A stretch of 64,000 bases of DNA, from positions 5,146,001 to 5,210,000 of the forward strand of contig NC_135261.1 in the NCBI RefSeq assembly GCF_964204865.1, in the 5' to 3' direction. The stretch's first letter is position 1, and every line of letters starts with the position of its first letter. Below, piece by piece: positions 42,901 through 55,102 of the stretch. The notes below the pieces were generated by a model, which worked only from the letters and a program-made list of their open reading frames with translations, was not told where the DNA came from and ran no database searches. This DNA comes from Styela clava. Taxonomy: Eukaryota > Chordata > Ascidiacea > Stolidobranchia > Styelidae. The position numbers were made by a program, and so were the translations under genes.

Positions 42901-45900
42901 TATCCTAAAAAATTCTACTGAACAGCTACTCGTTTAACGAGTCTACAATTTAATTATAATTAGACAATAGGAAACACGCAGAAAAGTTGATGCGGAGTTC
43001 AAGGGTTCAATAGCGCAGTAAATATTCGAATATATTGCGATGCAATAAAGAAATAAAAATCATATTCTATTCGAGAGATTCATCACCGCTTAATTTTTGT
43101 AAGAATGTATCTTCTTAAAGAAAATCTTTATCAAAATTTCCCAAACCATGCAAAAATATTCACTTCGATGTTCGAAAGTACATATTTGTGCGAACAATTA
43201 CTTTCGAAAATGAAAATTACAATGAACAAGCAAGGAACTAGGATTAGTGATGCCCATTTAGAATATGTTCCAATCTTGTCGTCGTAAAGCTATCAAGCGT
43301 AAATCAGGCTTGTCCATGGGGCAGATTTTTCTGTCCCATTCCCATCCCATAGCAATTATGCCTGTCCCATCCCATTGGAATAAATAAAATTGTTAAATTT
43401 AGGGTTAGCGTCTATTAAATAGGACTACATGTACGAAGATACATGCAAAACAACAAAATTTACAAACTTTGTTAACTTTATAATCATAACTATTATACAT
43501 GTTTCCATCAGCCCTTTCACGAAGTATATTGTTAATGCTGAATATATTTTGCTCTTTATAGCAAACAAGAGAGCTATGTTAAAAAATATGTACCCGAAAC
43601 TCTTATCAAATTGTTTTACCATCATTTCCTCGAAAATCATACGGTTTTCGTGTCCCATGGGAAATACAAATGTGTGCTGTCCCATCCCATGGGACGTTTC
43701 CCACGGACAAGCCTGAACGTAATACAGCAACAAGACAGTGTCACATTAAATCTCTTTGTAATAATTTTTTAATAAGACGACTGAATTCACGAATTGTCGC
43801 AGTTTCCGCGCGCTGTTCCGTTTTTAACTTTCAAAAAATATATGCGAGCGCCAAACGACTAGCAACCCTAAATTTTGTCCCGCGAGCGACATAAAATTTG
43901 CCGACCCCTGGGCCGTATCCGATAAATGGTCACGGCTTCTTCCACATCCGAGTGCACAAATCCAAAACAAATGGCTGATTAATTCTATGGATGGAGGCCG
44001 TGGTAGGATGGGGAATCGGGGATGAATTTTACCGAAGACCGTTATATGTCATGTATTTTGGTGCAGGTCATCAGTCTGTAGGGACGAACGAGATGTACGA
44101 AATTAATTATTAGGAAGTTTAGAAAAATTAACTTTGTTTTCATTATTTTAATGTGAAATGGGGTGAATTTAAGAAGTTAAATGCTATAAGGCAAGAGTAC
44201 ACGGCGGTTTATGAGTGGGTAAAAACCTGAATTCTTTCATTCCCGACCTCTTATATGATGAAAAGGGGATTTTCAGCCGTGCTACTATTGCTATCAAACC
44301 AACAAAATCCGCCTTTCCGTTAGTAAACGGGGTAATTTTAGATATAATAAGAAACTGGCTGAAAAACACCAAGCTCATCCATCTCATTAAAAAACACTAT
44401 GGACTATGCGTTGTCTTCTCATTTGGTCTGTAATATATTCGTTTCTGGCTTTACATTTTTTGTAGTGTCGGGGGGGCGATGGAGATGTATAAACTACTGT
44501 AGGGGGCGATGGTACGAAAAAGTTTAGGAACCACTGGATTAGGTGACCAATTATGGATTTGTGTGGATCAGCCGAGCCCACTTTTTATCTGGATTTGTCT
44601 TTCTTTCATCGTCCGAATTTGAGTCAACGCATGGTTAAAGCGTAAATATAAAAACCGACTGTCGAATTTCCAATAACTGGGTGTGGGCCCTGCAGATATG
44701 AAATTTCGTTTATCGAACATTTTCGTATAGTTATTTATTATTTGCCGTTTAGAGAGCATGTTTCGCTTTCTGCGTATGCAGGTATTAGGTCTTATTAGTT
44801 ATTACTATTGAAAAGTCGCAAAAGTGACTGCTGTGTTTAATAGTTTAACCTCGACAACTCTAATTAATGAATGATTCTTGATTGTTAATGATTCTTTTTT
44901 TGCCTCTGCATAGTTAGGGCTGATTAGAGTTAGGGATAATGTAGAGATCGAGCTTACGTGAATTGCATTGATAAAGTACCCGCTCCACCAACTTCAGTTA
45001 TTTCTACCCACCCAGACTGACCAAATTTCGAACGAGTTTTGTTTCACCGCTTCCTATGATGCGCAATAGATTACTTTGAGTAAACATGTATGTATACTTA
45101 AAAGTTGGCTAACCGCGTTATGATGTCTATGACGATTGAGTTGGAAGAGGCTTAATCACTCGCAAATGTAGTCATTTTAATTGAAATACTAATGCTCGCA
45201 ATTTCAATATATCCGTATGAGTCGACCGTGAAATATGAACCTCAGAATATCAAAATATCTTACCAGTGGGTTGTATAACAGACTGCCTGAAATTTTGTGG
45301 TTCGCTATCGCCCTCTAGTGGAACATGGGAAGACGTACGGTTGTGTGGTGGATCCACAAAGGGTCTGCCACCATTATTCTGATCTTGATCGTTTGGTCGT
45401 CGATTCTGCTGGTCGATTTCTTAAAAATTAAACAGCAGTTATATTATTACCATTCTGCCCTCTAATATCAAATGTTAACTGGTTTAAACCTGTTCATTTG
45501 AATACGTAAAAGGTTTTTGTTGTCAGGAAACATTTCTTTTCTATTTCCGCTTTATATCTAATTTGTTCTACCGCTATCTTAGACGTGACTGATGTGAAAC
45601 AATTTGGGCGATTGGCTTCAATGTCAGAAAATAATTATAAAAAGAATATTGTTTTTCGCATAAAAGATATTATTTTAAATTGCTCTTAGAAACTATGTAA
45701 TCATTGATAAATATGTTCCAACAAAATGCAACGTTTTCACTATTCGTTAAAAATTAGATATTGATTTGGCGTAGAGAGTCCATTCGTTAAAGATTTGAAT
45801 ATGAATTTGTCGTAGGACGGTCGTGTATCTTAAATTTCTCAACTAACTGGGGGCAGTGTTGGCAATAGAAGTTCCTTTCAATTTACTATATTTTGAACGC

Positions 45901-48237
45901 CGTCCTCATTTTGTTTCGTCTCCGCCGAGCTATAATGATGGCTAATTTTGATCTCTAATTCTAATTGTATAGCCAAATATGTTTCATATTTTGTAGCTTT
46001 GATAGCAATAAAATACGAGATTTCGGATCATAACTCAATGACAAGTAGAAAAAATATATGTTCCAACTAAAATCAATTTCTCATATTTTGACAAACTTTA
46101 TTTTTAAATACAACATTTTATCTCACTGCATTTGCGTCCGTCAATTCGCTACCCATAATTGTTAAAAAGTTATAAACGTTCAATATTTCGAATTATTTTA
46201 TTGTCCTGCCAATACGGCGCCGCGAACCTCCCGGGTGAGAGAGCAACTTCGCACAGAGACGTCAGGGTTCAAAGAGTTAATATTGTGGTATTGGGTATTG
46301 TAGCCTTGGGCCCCTATGACGATCGTCGTAGTTATTGCCGTTTGTGCATGTAGTTTTCATATTTAATCATTATTAACTACTTCCTCATGTAGTCACTATT
46401 TTCTAATAGCGTTATCATTGCCGTTTCCTGTCAGTTTCTTGTCGATTTAGGCCTTTGGAGCGCTATCATATGCAGTGTACCCTTTAAGAAAATATAACAC
46501 TGAGCAAATGTTTGTTTTACTGAGCATGAATATTTAAACGCTGAGCAGAGTCCTAAATGTTTTACAAACTATGTGATTCTTTAATTTTTCATTTTTTTAA
46601 GTCAACTATTTTTTCACAATAACTGTGTATGTCATGGAACATCTGTATGCCTAAAGCTGACAAAAAGCAAAGAGAAAAAGCATGTGGGGTAGGTTTTAAA
46701 GGTTTGGCAGATCACGAAATAAGAATATTTGACTTTATGTCTTATCCGCAAACAAAGTTACTACTGAGTTTAAAGTTTATCGCTCGAATATGAATTTTTA
46801 TACCAGTAATATGTTAATAACGAGAAACTGGTCTTGAAAGAATTGTTAAAAAATTAGAGTCAAAGATATATATGAAGATATATTGGAATAACAAACTATT
46901 TTACCATGGTTTTCTGGCGCTCTATCTCCCTCGGCTTGTTGGGAGAAAGGCGGAAGCGGAAGGTCATCTGGAGGGTTTCCGCCATCGTGATTCTGATTGT
47001 TTGCTCCTCCATGCTGTGGATCGTTTCCTTAGAATATCACATAGGTAATGATATTGTTATTTTGGGATATATAATGTGAACTGGTTCAATCACAAAATTA
47101 TTGAAGGTCAGAAAATGTAAAATATTGTTATTTTCAAATATAGAAATAGTTCATTGAAAATGATTTGTAGCCATGGTGGGGTCTTTAAAATTGAGACTAT
47201 GAAGATAATATTCTTTCACTTCAAAGTACTACCACTGGATTAGCCGGTCCACACGCTGTAAGAGTTGTGGAATTTTTCATGATTTTATGTCCGGTTTAAA
47301 AAATTCTCGATTAGTTAGTTGTTTCTGACGGTGCTGATTGCAGTTTTCTCTACTTACCCTTAATTTCTCTAACGTAGTCAATCCTAATGTGCTCCATTAG
47401 AGAAATTATTATATATATCAATTATTCTCATCCAAATTTTATTTAACTGCACATCATACCTTGTAGTGGTGTGTTTTGCTGCGTACCAAAGTTAATAAAA
47501 ATGTTCGTGCCTTGTTGGTTGGTTGAGGCTATTTGACTACCGTTTGCGCCACCTGAAAATATTACACCATTTGTGCTAACCTTGGTTTTTCATAAATCCC
47601 ATCTTTATATGTTTACCTTGATAAATTATGTATATATATATATATATATCCCAACAAAGGCAACATTCTAAGTGGGTGTGGAGGGGCCCTCAATATGTGG
47701 GGTATGAAGACGCGGTCTAAATCGGAACTGGGTAATAAAAAAAGGTTTGAAACCACTGTTGTCGAGTCAAATATAACTTTTGTTCTAAACGTCCTAGATT
47801 ACTTAAACTTTTGGTTACAAACATGCACGAACAGAAGTTCAAGTAATTAATGAATTATTTTCGTCTTTGTAGATGTAATAGATAACGTAACTTTTGTACA
47901 AAGCGCCCTGGATTACTGAAACTTTTGGGTACAATCATGCACATACATAAGTTCGAGTGTGAAATAAATTATTTTAGTAGTAATAATTAAGAATTTCATG
48001 AGTTTTTCGGGAGTCACGCTGTAATAATAACACACAAAACAATAACTCTTGAATATATGAGTTATGAATAAAATATCATGCTTCAGCACAACTTACGTTG
48101 GCTTAGTAGACTGTTAACCAATACTTTATTCACAATATGGCAATGTTACATAAAATCAAAATATAATATTACTTATTATCACCTGTATTTACCGCCACAT
48201 TCCGTCCACCGGCTTGGCCAATATTCTGTTGAGCCAT
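39080..48237 (-). CDS. Seven-exon gene of unknown family, disordered N-terminus plus helical domain
   Basis: Exons: 48237-48183, 47552-47460, 47027-46905, 45419-45264, 41401-41282, 40839-40732 and 39978-39080 (1554 nt, 517 aa). All six introns are phase 1 with GT-AG ends, and the frame closes exactly. Residues 1-142 are Gln/Asn/Gly/Pro-rich (MAQQNIGQAGG start; GGANNQNHDGGNPPD). 143-182 are acidic. 183-218 hold basic clusters (PPKRAS, KKLK) that could be a nuclear signal. 219-517 are Lys-rich and predicted helical, with TPR-like spacing (SLMRRRKYEKALEHLEDL; AECLAWSSKDKA). No signal peptide or membrane segment. I do not recognise the family. The stop codon overlaps an AATAAA (39075-39080), so the 3' UTR is probably very short. 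Introns host hAT elements. A pseudogene of exon 7 lies at 23826-29995. Confidence 0.8.
40122..40614. mobile_element. Non-autonomous hAT element, 493 bp
   Basis: Starts CAGAGGTTCTCAGCCTGGG and ends AAAGAATCCCTG. The exact 8-bp duplication GTTTAATA flanks it (40114-40121, 40615-40622). It lies in intron 6 of the 517-aa gene. No coding region. Confidence 0.88.
40732..40839 (-). CDS. Unknown 517-aa gene, exon 6 (basic)
   Basis: 108 nt, phase 1-1, acceptor ATGTTTTAG, donor ATG|GTAGGT. Encodes LEKEKPPKRASNASDDGG, then KKLKTNEEYIEFKLN. Confidence 0.8.
41282..41401 (-). CDS. Unknown 517-aa gene, exon 5 (acidic)
   Basis: 120 nt, phase 1-1, acceptor TGTCCACAG, donor AAA|GTAAGT. Encodes an Asp/Glu-rich stretch (NDNEGIIEDVDHTDEYTDG) ending in KQKQ. 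A hAT element begins 43 bp upstream of the acceptor. Confidence 0.78.
42108..42757. repeat. R2 foldback: two inverted arms of about 307 bp
   Basis: The arm 42108-42415 (TTACTTATCGATTTTAATCG to CCGATATTCTCGT) is repeated inverted at 42452-42757, separated by 36 bp. The arms differ by substitutions and a roughly 30-bp insertion. It could form a long hairpin. Single R2 copies occur at 31190-31468 and 37488-37565. Confidence 0.85.
43305..43715. mobile_element. Short hAT-like element, 411 bp
   Basis: Inverted ends CAGGCTTGTCCATGGG and CCCACGGACAAGCCTG. The flanks (GCGTAAAT and AACGTAAT) only loosely match, so the target duplication is degraded or the ends are mis-set. The inner flanks contain CCCATCCCAT repeats at both sides. 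Confidence 0.65.
45264..45419 (-). CDS. Unknown 517-aa gene, exon 4
   Basis: 156 nt, phase 1-1, acceptor ATTTTTAAG, donor CTG|GTAAGA. Encodes EIDQQNRRPNDQDQNNGGRP and then a proline/serine-rich part. Confidence 0.75.
46905..47027 (-). CDS. Unknown 517-aa gene, exon 3
   Basis: 123 nt, phase 1-1, acceptor GATATTCTAAG, donor ATG|GTAAAA. Encodes NDPQHGGANNQNHDGGNPP and an acidic/proline end. It looks like a duplicate of exon 4. Confidence 0.75.
47460..47552 (-). CDS. Unknown 517-aa gene, exon 2
   Basis: 93 nt, phase 1-1. Acceptor TATTTTCAG, donor AAG|GTATGA. Encodes Gln/Asn/Thr-rich sequence (GANGSQIASTNQQGTN). Confidence 0.75.
47630..47757. repeat. (TA)n tract and hAT right-end fragment
   Basis: A TATATA dinucleotide run (about 47630-47649) followed by a piece ending AAAAGGTTTGAAACCACTG, typical of hAT right ends. 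In intron 1 of the 517-aa gene. Confidence 0.5.
48183..48237 (-). CDS. Unknown 517-aa gene, exon 1
   Basis: ATG in good context (TTTAAAATGG). It encodes MAQQNIGQAGGRNVAVNT and one base of the next codon; donor CAG|GTGATA. Confidence 0.72.
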
Positions 48238-49020
48238 TTTAAAGGAAGAAACTTTTTGAAGAAGATATAACAATTCTACCAGAAGAAAGGATGTTACAGA
48301 AGCCAGAAAATATCTATACAGTACAATAAAGTCTAAACATCTGTAAGATCTGAATATATTCGAATAGTTATAACAATATTGAATAAAACCAAATCAGTTT
48401 ATCTGTATTTTTCTCTAAATGTAAGACAATCCGATCCTTAGAACCTAATTCTCCGATTTTCTGTTTCATTACTATCAATACTTGATCGGTGACATTGTCA
48501 TAGTATCGCATTTTGGCGCCAAATATATAACCAGGAAAGAGAACGCGAACTATTTGAACGGGAGTGGTTTGCGCGCGACGTCGTTGATTGGACGCGCTGA
48601 ATATTTAAATATTCCGAGCAGCCTCAATGGCCTAGTGATAAGGACGTTTTACCCAACTATATTAGAATCGCAGGCTCAATTTCCGAGCTTCACATCCCAT
48701 CCGAAATGTATAAAATAAGCCGCCAGTGCCAAACAGAGACGATTCCGGTACTTCCAAAAGATAGTGACTTCTTGCATATCAGTGACAACTTTCTATTACA
48801 TAACGCTCGACTTTCAGTGAAAGCTTATTAGCCTGATCTAGGATATAAGAAGATAAAAATTTTCTACTCAGCTTCGTTTTAAACAAGTTTATTTGACGCT
48901 CATGCTACTTCTTCAAGCTATCAACGAAATATTCCCTAAGGAAAACCTTACAAATATCGACTCATATTCACTCACACTGTCAATACACGTCACAATTAAA
49001 TATTTACTAAATACCTTTCA
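48238..49020. other. Upstream region of the 517-aa gene; weak tRNA-like stretch
   Basis: No TATA box is obvious near 48238-48300. At about 48615-48690 the plus strand reads AATGGCCTAGTGATAAGG (A-box-like) and later a poor B-box-like GCTCAATTTCC, perhaps an old tRNA-derived SINE. No gene. Confidence 0.35.
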
Positions 49021-50571
49021 CGAGCGTTTCCACTAAAAAGAAACATAGTGAGACGACGAGCAGTATCAATTTTTGTATATCATTAAATGAAACAAAACAT
49101 CACCTGTAGATTACATAAGTACATGATACAAATTAGTGAAAGGCACGCGGAGTATGTCGCATATTATTTCTGAATTCCATTGTCATAAACTGACTTATCA
49201 TTATAGAGCTCATAACAAATTACTCTCAAAAGGTTTGTCGACTCGAATTCAATTCAACTTAATGTAACAAATAGTCCAGATTATCAACTCAAACAGACTG
49301 ATTACCAGACTTTATCTATCATTCCAACGCTTGACTACTCGCAAAAATTTTGTGGTTTCTTCCAAATCGAATATCCTTCACAGAAATAAATATAACGGCC
49401 GAACTTCAAAATTATAAGAAACAACGGCAAATATCGATTTACCATTTAATTTGTTTAATACGAACGCCACGTGCATTGCTACTGCCTCACCGCTCCAAGT
49501 AAAGTTAATTTCTACTGAATATAAAAGTTGATTTGTGGTATCCTGCTCACTCGAAGCGTTACATCGGTGATATTCCGCCTTTAAGAGAAGAGTTTCACTT
49601 TACTGTAGAGTCTGTGTAGACAAACAAGAACGCTAAGCAAATATAACCTCGAGTCACGAGCGTCGTATATTCACGTTCGAAGATTAAAAGATATTTGTTC
49701 TAACAATATTGAAAAATAGAGATCAGCGGCGAATTTGTAGCGCTATGAAAGGTAGTTAGCTATGACTCAAGTCTTTTTCCATGCCCGCTATACCATCCAG
49801 AATGCGGCGAGGCACGAATTGCCTCTCTTTCATTGTTTTATTTCTCTACATTGCCGTAGGAGGGGGTTTGCGTAATCTGGTTTGGACTGATATATCGCCC
49901 ATTGCGTAATCTGACTTCGACTAAATATATCGCTCAATGGGTCAAATTTGACTATTTTTGGCTGGCTCCGAGCACCCCAGTTCACGTGACCCTGTTGTGG
50001 TATGTCTCCGGTCTGACTGCTGTTAAGGATGGAACGCGTTTTTTCGACTGATATCTGTTCATAGACGTTAATATCTGCTGAGAAATAAACTTCTTTACCC
50101 GAGTCATCGATTCACCAGACAATCGAACTGTTTGGATTTGCAGCACATAAATCTACTGACGATTGCACTGACTTGCTTATTTGTGAAACTGCACCGCTGC
50201 ATTAGGCAATGCCCCGACCAGAACGATTGCGGCCCTCCAAAAAATATTCCTTAGATTTCGTTAGATATCAGTGGCTGCTTGGGATGGGACTAATTCATAT
50301 CGAATGACCTGAATAGGCCGCTTTAAAAGAACAAAACATTTTTAACTTCCAATAGCCTTTGATGCATAAATCCTTATTCAAAATGAAAATGCCATAAGCC
50401 TCGCCTAAGCATCAAAGGTTTTTTGAGCTTCCCTCCAATTAGCGCATAATCTGTATACGTTTCAATATCACGGCTATTCCAGTCTCATTATTCTGGAAAT
50501 AACAATGTGACGCTTAGTCTAATACTCACCGTATTCGATCAACGAGATATTTTCATATGCTCAAATACTTC
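49021..50571. repeat. 1.55 kb tandem duplication, unit 1
   Basis: Begins CGAGCGTTTCCACTAAAAAG and ends TCATATGCTCAAATACTTC; repeated immediately at 50572-52109 with few substitutions and small indels. It contains no convincing exon. Head-to-tail arrangement with sharp junctions shows a recent tandem duplication. Confidence 0.92.
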
Positions 50572-52109
50572 CGAGCGTTTCCACTAAAAAGAAACACAGT
50601 GAGACGACGAGCAGTATAATCATTAAATGAAACAAAACATCACCTGTAGATTACATAAGAATGATACAAATTAGTGGAAGGCACTCGGAATCTGTCGCAT
50701 ATTATTTGTAAATTCCATTGTCATAAACTGACTTATCATTATAGAGCTCATAAGAAATTACTCTCAAAAAGTATCGACTCGAATTCAATTCAACCCAATG
50801 TAACAAATAGTCCAGATTATCAACTCAAACAGTCAGACTGATTACCAGACTTTATCTATCATTCCAACGCTTGACTACTCGCGAAAATTTTGTGGTTTCT
50901 TCCAAATCGAATGTCCTTCACAGAAATAAATATAACGGCCGAACTTCAAAATTATAAGCAACAACGGCAAATATCAATTTACCATTTAATTTGTTTAATA
51001 CGAACGCCACGTGCATTGCTACTGCCTCACCGCTTTAAGTAAAGTTAATTTCTACTAAATATAAAAGTTGATTTGTTGTATCCTGCTCACTCGAAGCGTT
51101 ACATCGGTGATATCCGGCCTTTAAGAGAAGAGTTTCACTTTACTGTAGTGTAGAGTCTGTGTAGACAAACAAGAACGCTAAGCAAATATAATCTTAAGTC
51201 ACGAGCGTCGTATATTCACGTTCGAAGATTAAAAGATATTTGTTCTAACAATATTGAAAAATAGAGATCAGCGGCGAATTTGTAGCGCTATGAAAGGTAG
51301 TTAGCTATGACTCAAGTCTTTTTCCATGCCCGCTATACCATCCAGAATGCGGCGAGGCACGAATTGCCTCTCTTTCATTGTTTTATTTCTCTACATTGCC
51401 GTAGGAGGGGGTTTGCGTAATCTGGTTTGGACTGATATATCGCCCATTGCGTAATCTGACCTCGACTAAATATATCGCTCAATGGGTCCAATTTGACTAT
51501 TTTTGGCTGGCTCCGAGCACCCCAGTTCACGTGACCCTGTTGTGGTATGTCTCCGGTCTGACTGCTGTTAAGGATGGGACGCGTTTTTTCGACTGATATC
51601 TGTTCATAGACGGTAATATCTGCTGAGAAATAAACTTCCTTACCCGAGATTCACCAGACAATCGAACTGTTTGGCTTTGCAGCACATAAATCTACTGACG
51701 ATTGCACTGACTTGCTTATTTGTGAAACTGCACCGCTGCATTAGGCAATGCCCGACCAGAACGATTGCGGCCCTCCAAAAAATATTCCTTAGATTTCGTT
51801 AGATATCGATGGCTGCTTGTGATGGGCCTAATTCTTATCGAATGGCCTGAATAGGCCGCTTCAAAAAAACAAAACATTTTTAACTTCCAATAGCCTTTGA
51901 TACATAAATCCTTATTCAAAATGAAAATGCCATAAGCCTCGCCTAAGCATCAAAGGTTTTTTGAGCTTCCCTCCAATTAGCGCATAATCTGAATACGTTT
52001 CAATATCACGGCTATTCAGTCTCATTATTCTGGAAATAACAATGTGACGCTCAGTCTAATACTCACCGTATTCGAGCAACGAGATATTTTCATATGCTCA
52101 AATACTTCC
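50572..52109. repeat. 1.55 kb tandem duplication, unit 2
   Basis: Second unit, about 1538 bp, roughly 97% like unit 1 by eye; the copy ends at ...CAAATACTTCC before unique sequence resumes (GTGTTTGTGC). Confidence 0.92.
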
Positions 52110-52593
52110 GTGTTTGTGCTCTCTTAAAATCACATTACAAATATTTTTGCGACGAGGTTGCAGCGACAGCGACAATATATATATAATTATTCTTACGCTT
52201 GATCGCTGTATTTCACAATGAAACGGCCATTCAATACGCGCCGGTGTAACTAATATTTTGACTGGCCTATAAGCCATTACATTAAAGTTATGGAAATATT
52301 TTAATAAAAAAATGAATTTCTGGAATTTCTGCTGTTAGCAATGCCGAACTAGAAATACTTACATTACAGAAATACCACTCATTACAGAAATACTTCTTAG
52401 ATATCGTTAGATATCAATGGCGGCTCGTGAAGGGCCTAGTTCAGATCTAACGATTTGAATAAACAACGTTTGAATTAATCAATCTTACTTTCCAAAAGCT
52501 ACATGCATATATTTTTATTCATAATGAAAAGAAAACGCGAAAAGCCTTTTTAGCTAAGCATCAAAGTTTACAATGCTGAACATCCCTTCAGTT

Positions 52594-52742
52594 GAGCTAC
52601 TCCCGTAGTATGTGTACCAGGTTAGGGTTAGGTCATGATTTTATTCCGATTTCCCTTATTCTAACTCTTCACACAACTTGATGTAAGGTAAGCAAACAAA
52701 CTTAGATACCTTCATATTGGTACACATACTTCTGGAGCGCCC
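52594..52742. repeat. GTGTACCAGGTTAGG MITE copy
   Basis: Ends GCTACTCCCGTAGTATGTG and CACATACTTCTGGAGCGCC; interior shortened relative to the 15686 copy. Confidence 0.7.
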
Positions 52743-53589
52743 CAATTAACGCATGAAAACTTCATAGTTCCAATACCACCGCTTTTCAGCATCACTATAT
52801 AGTCTCGAAATAACAATATGACACAGACAAGCGCTCACCGCATTCGAGCAACGAATTATTATAGGAATACCCTATGTCACAGAGATGGCGAACCACTGAC
52901 CCACGGGTAACAAAGTGACCCACCGTGTTTTATTCGTGACCCGCCAAGGCACGAATAAAATAAAAATAAAATGCTGACATATATATCAGGGATAAAAATC
53001 GATAAAACCGGCCTTAAATTAATCTAAAAATAACTAAACTATTATAATGTACCGTCAGGGCTGCGATCGCTCATATTCAAATTGTTTATTTCCGGGCCGG
53101 TATGGTAATTTTCAAAACCCCTAATCTTGGACGCAAGTCTGCACCGCTGTGTACCGTTATCCAGCTATTGACTCTGACATTGTTTATGACATAAGAATGC
53201 AATTGATCTGTTCATTTCTCGCAACGTCGAGATAATACGTCGAACTAGATGCTACTTTGCATTTTATTAGTTTGAACCCATATTTGCCTCACCATACGAA
53301 TTATAGAGAATCGAATAAAGAGCACATTAAAATGATTCAGTTAATATGTGAGGATATTTCAATTTGATTCTGTTCCCAAAAAAGATGGAATACTGAACAT
53401 GAGTTAAAAGTATGGGTCCAATGGTAGTGGTGCATTTTCGTTCCTAGAAATTCAGGGTTATATAGAAAACTAAAACCAAAAATTTCTTTACTATCTCCAA
53501 AAAAATTATTCAATTTTATTTGCGCTTGAACTTCTGTTTGCGTATGATTATACTCAGAAGTTTCGCAAAATTTTCAACCACTCACTTAG
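52743..53589. other. No gene recognised
   Basis: AT-rich; includes short sequences reading GACCCACGGGT/ACCCACCGTG that might be another transposon end near 52890-52960. No coding signal. Confidence 0.4.
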
Positions 53590-54010
53590 TTTTCTGCTGA
53601 AGCGCACCTTCTGCTATCAGGACATGGGAATGAAAGAGTCCAAACGGTGAATACAGGACATTACGTGTTCGTGCCGAGAAAAATCTGGACATTACTTAAG
53701 GGATTGGTAGAGGTGACCAGCAGTTGTTCAAGCATGACGAGGTGACTCCCCATACATCAAATCGGACGCTTGCTTTCCTGAGATATAAGTCAGCACTCAC
53801 ATGACATCGAGTGGTCACCTTAATTATCGAACTGAAACCTCTCAAATTTCGATATGTCGAGAGACAATTTGTATCAGAACAATCCTCAAACTATTGGTGA
53901 ACTCAAGGCTGCAATTGCGGAAATAAAATAGAGAAATACCCAAAGAAGAGTGATTGACAATGTTGCAAAAAGAATGCAATTGCCGAGGAGGGCATTTGGA
54001 ACATATTCAC
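53590..54010 (+). pseudogene. Mariner/Tc1-type transposase C-terminal relic
   Basis: In shifting plus-strand frames the sequence reads QQLFKHDEVTPHTSNRTLAF and then NLYQNNPQTIGELKAAIAE, RVIDNVAKRMQ and RRAFGTYS. This corresponds to the end of mariner-like DDE transposases (family pattern FQQDGAxPHT ... V/LYxxNPxTxxELKxxI ... RRxxxCLxxxGxHxEH). In-frame TAG and several shifts show that it is dead. The N-terminal part is not recognisable. Confidence 0.7.
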
Positions 54011-54319
54011 AACACAAATGATAAACCGACATAAAACAATGTTAGACACGACATGATATAACAATTGCCTTTTGACAATTTGTGTATTACTTATGTGGCC
54101 TTATTATTCAATGACCCAAGAAATAGAAATGAACCAGTTAAGTCGCAACATGGAGATGGTCCCATCTGGAGTACGTCAGTTCAATCAGATGCCCGGCTCT
54201 CACAGGTTGCTCTTAACAAAACCAAAATTATAACATAAGGGTGTTTTACTTAACAATACCGCCTCAAAGTACCATAGAACCCGATAGTGGTATGAAGCTG
54301 TTATTCAAAACACTACAAT

Positions 54320-54652
54320 TCCCCCCCCCCCCCTCCCCAAATGCCCAAATCGCCATCAGCCCCTACCAAGTTATGAAAAATGCCCACAAGGAGGCGTTTT
54401 TGCCCACTTTGGAAACCGTTGATTTAGGCCTTAGGGGCGTCGCTCTCCATTTTTCCTTTTTCTCTTCATCTGATCAATACTTTAGTACTATTTCCTTGAC
54501 CGCTTTAATATTTCTGAAGAATGACGGCTTTGGCAACAGTTTTAATATGACCTATAAATATTTGTGATAAATGTTTTTTTAATTGGGCGTGAGACTTGAC
54601 AAATTCCAAAAAAGGGGCGCGAAAAAGTTTGAGAATCACTGTGCTAGAACGA
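54320..54652. repeat. Two hAT end fragments back to back
   Basis: 54320-54423 resembles the left end of the hAT at 41444, inverted (CCCACTTTGGAAACCGTTG), and includes a C14 run. 54590-54645 ends GCGCGAAAAAGTTTGAGAATCACTG, like the right end of the family at 9435-14482. Confidence 0.6.
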
Positions 54653-55013
54653 CTACGCGCAATTTTGGAAACTTGGTGCGACAAGTAAAACTGACCCAAA
54701 TCACACCCGATTCGCATTTATAAAGTTTGCAAGCTATGCAACACATCTTCTAAGCCCTCTGTTCTACATGGATAGATTTTATTTTTATACCAGATTTACA
54801 TATATACACAAGACAAGAAATACAGTTCGCATAAATGCGTGAAAAAATAATAGTTTAGTCAAATATGAAATAAACATAACTGGCAATTTAAATATAAAGA
54901 TATAACGGTGAAATTATACATTATATTATACATGAATTATACATTAAAAACAAAATAATCAGATCACAAGAACAACAATTTAATCACTGCTAGAATCACC
55001 TAAATTCACGTAT
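54653..55013. other. 3' flank of the Ly6-like gene
   Basis: AT-rich. A TTTATT (AATAAA on the minus strand) near 54777 could end the transcript of the gene at 57269-55014. Confidence 0.4.
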
Positions 55014-55102
55014 TTAGAAAAATATTTTTGTCGCGAGTAATCCCAGCGTCATGACAATGAGTGGCAGTTTGACTCGTGCAGTCGTGGCCCCGTTGCAAAA
55101 TT
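55014..55102 (-). CDS. Ly6-like gene, exon 4 (GPI signal)
   Basis: Acceptor ATTATTACAG; encodes EFCNGATT and a hydrophobic tail ending KIFF, then TAA. This is the usual separate last exon of Ly6 genes. Confidence 0.85.

Larger units (their letters stand above)
41444..44536. mobile_element. hAT element, 3.1 kb, with nested repeats
   Basis: Left end CAGGGATTCCCAAAGTGGGCG, right end AGTTTAGGAACCACTG; exact 8-bp duplication GATTAGGT (41436-41443, 44537-44544). It fills most of intron 4 of the 517-aa gene. Inside are a SINE fragment (about 41555-41670), an R2 foldback (42108-42757) and another hAT (43305-43715). No transposase domain was recognised. Confidence 0.88.

Noticed and set aside
48600..48720. 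Possible tRNA gene
   Set aside because: An A-box-like stretch is present but the B box is poor and no cloverleaf could be drawn; at best an old SINE.
49446..49518. Possible minus-strand exon in the tandem repeat (ATG with phase-1 donor, MHVAFVLNKLN)
   Set aside because: Unit 2 has a stop in the upstream part, no partner exon gave a sensible protein, and composition is not convincing.
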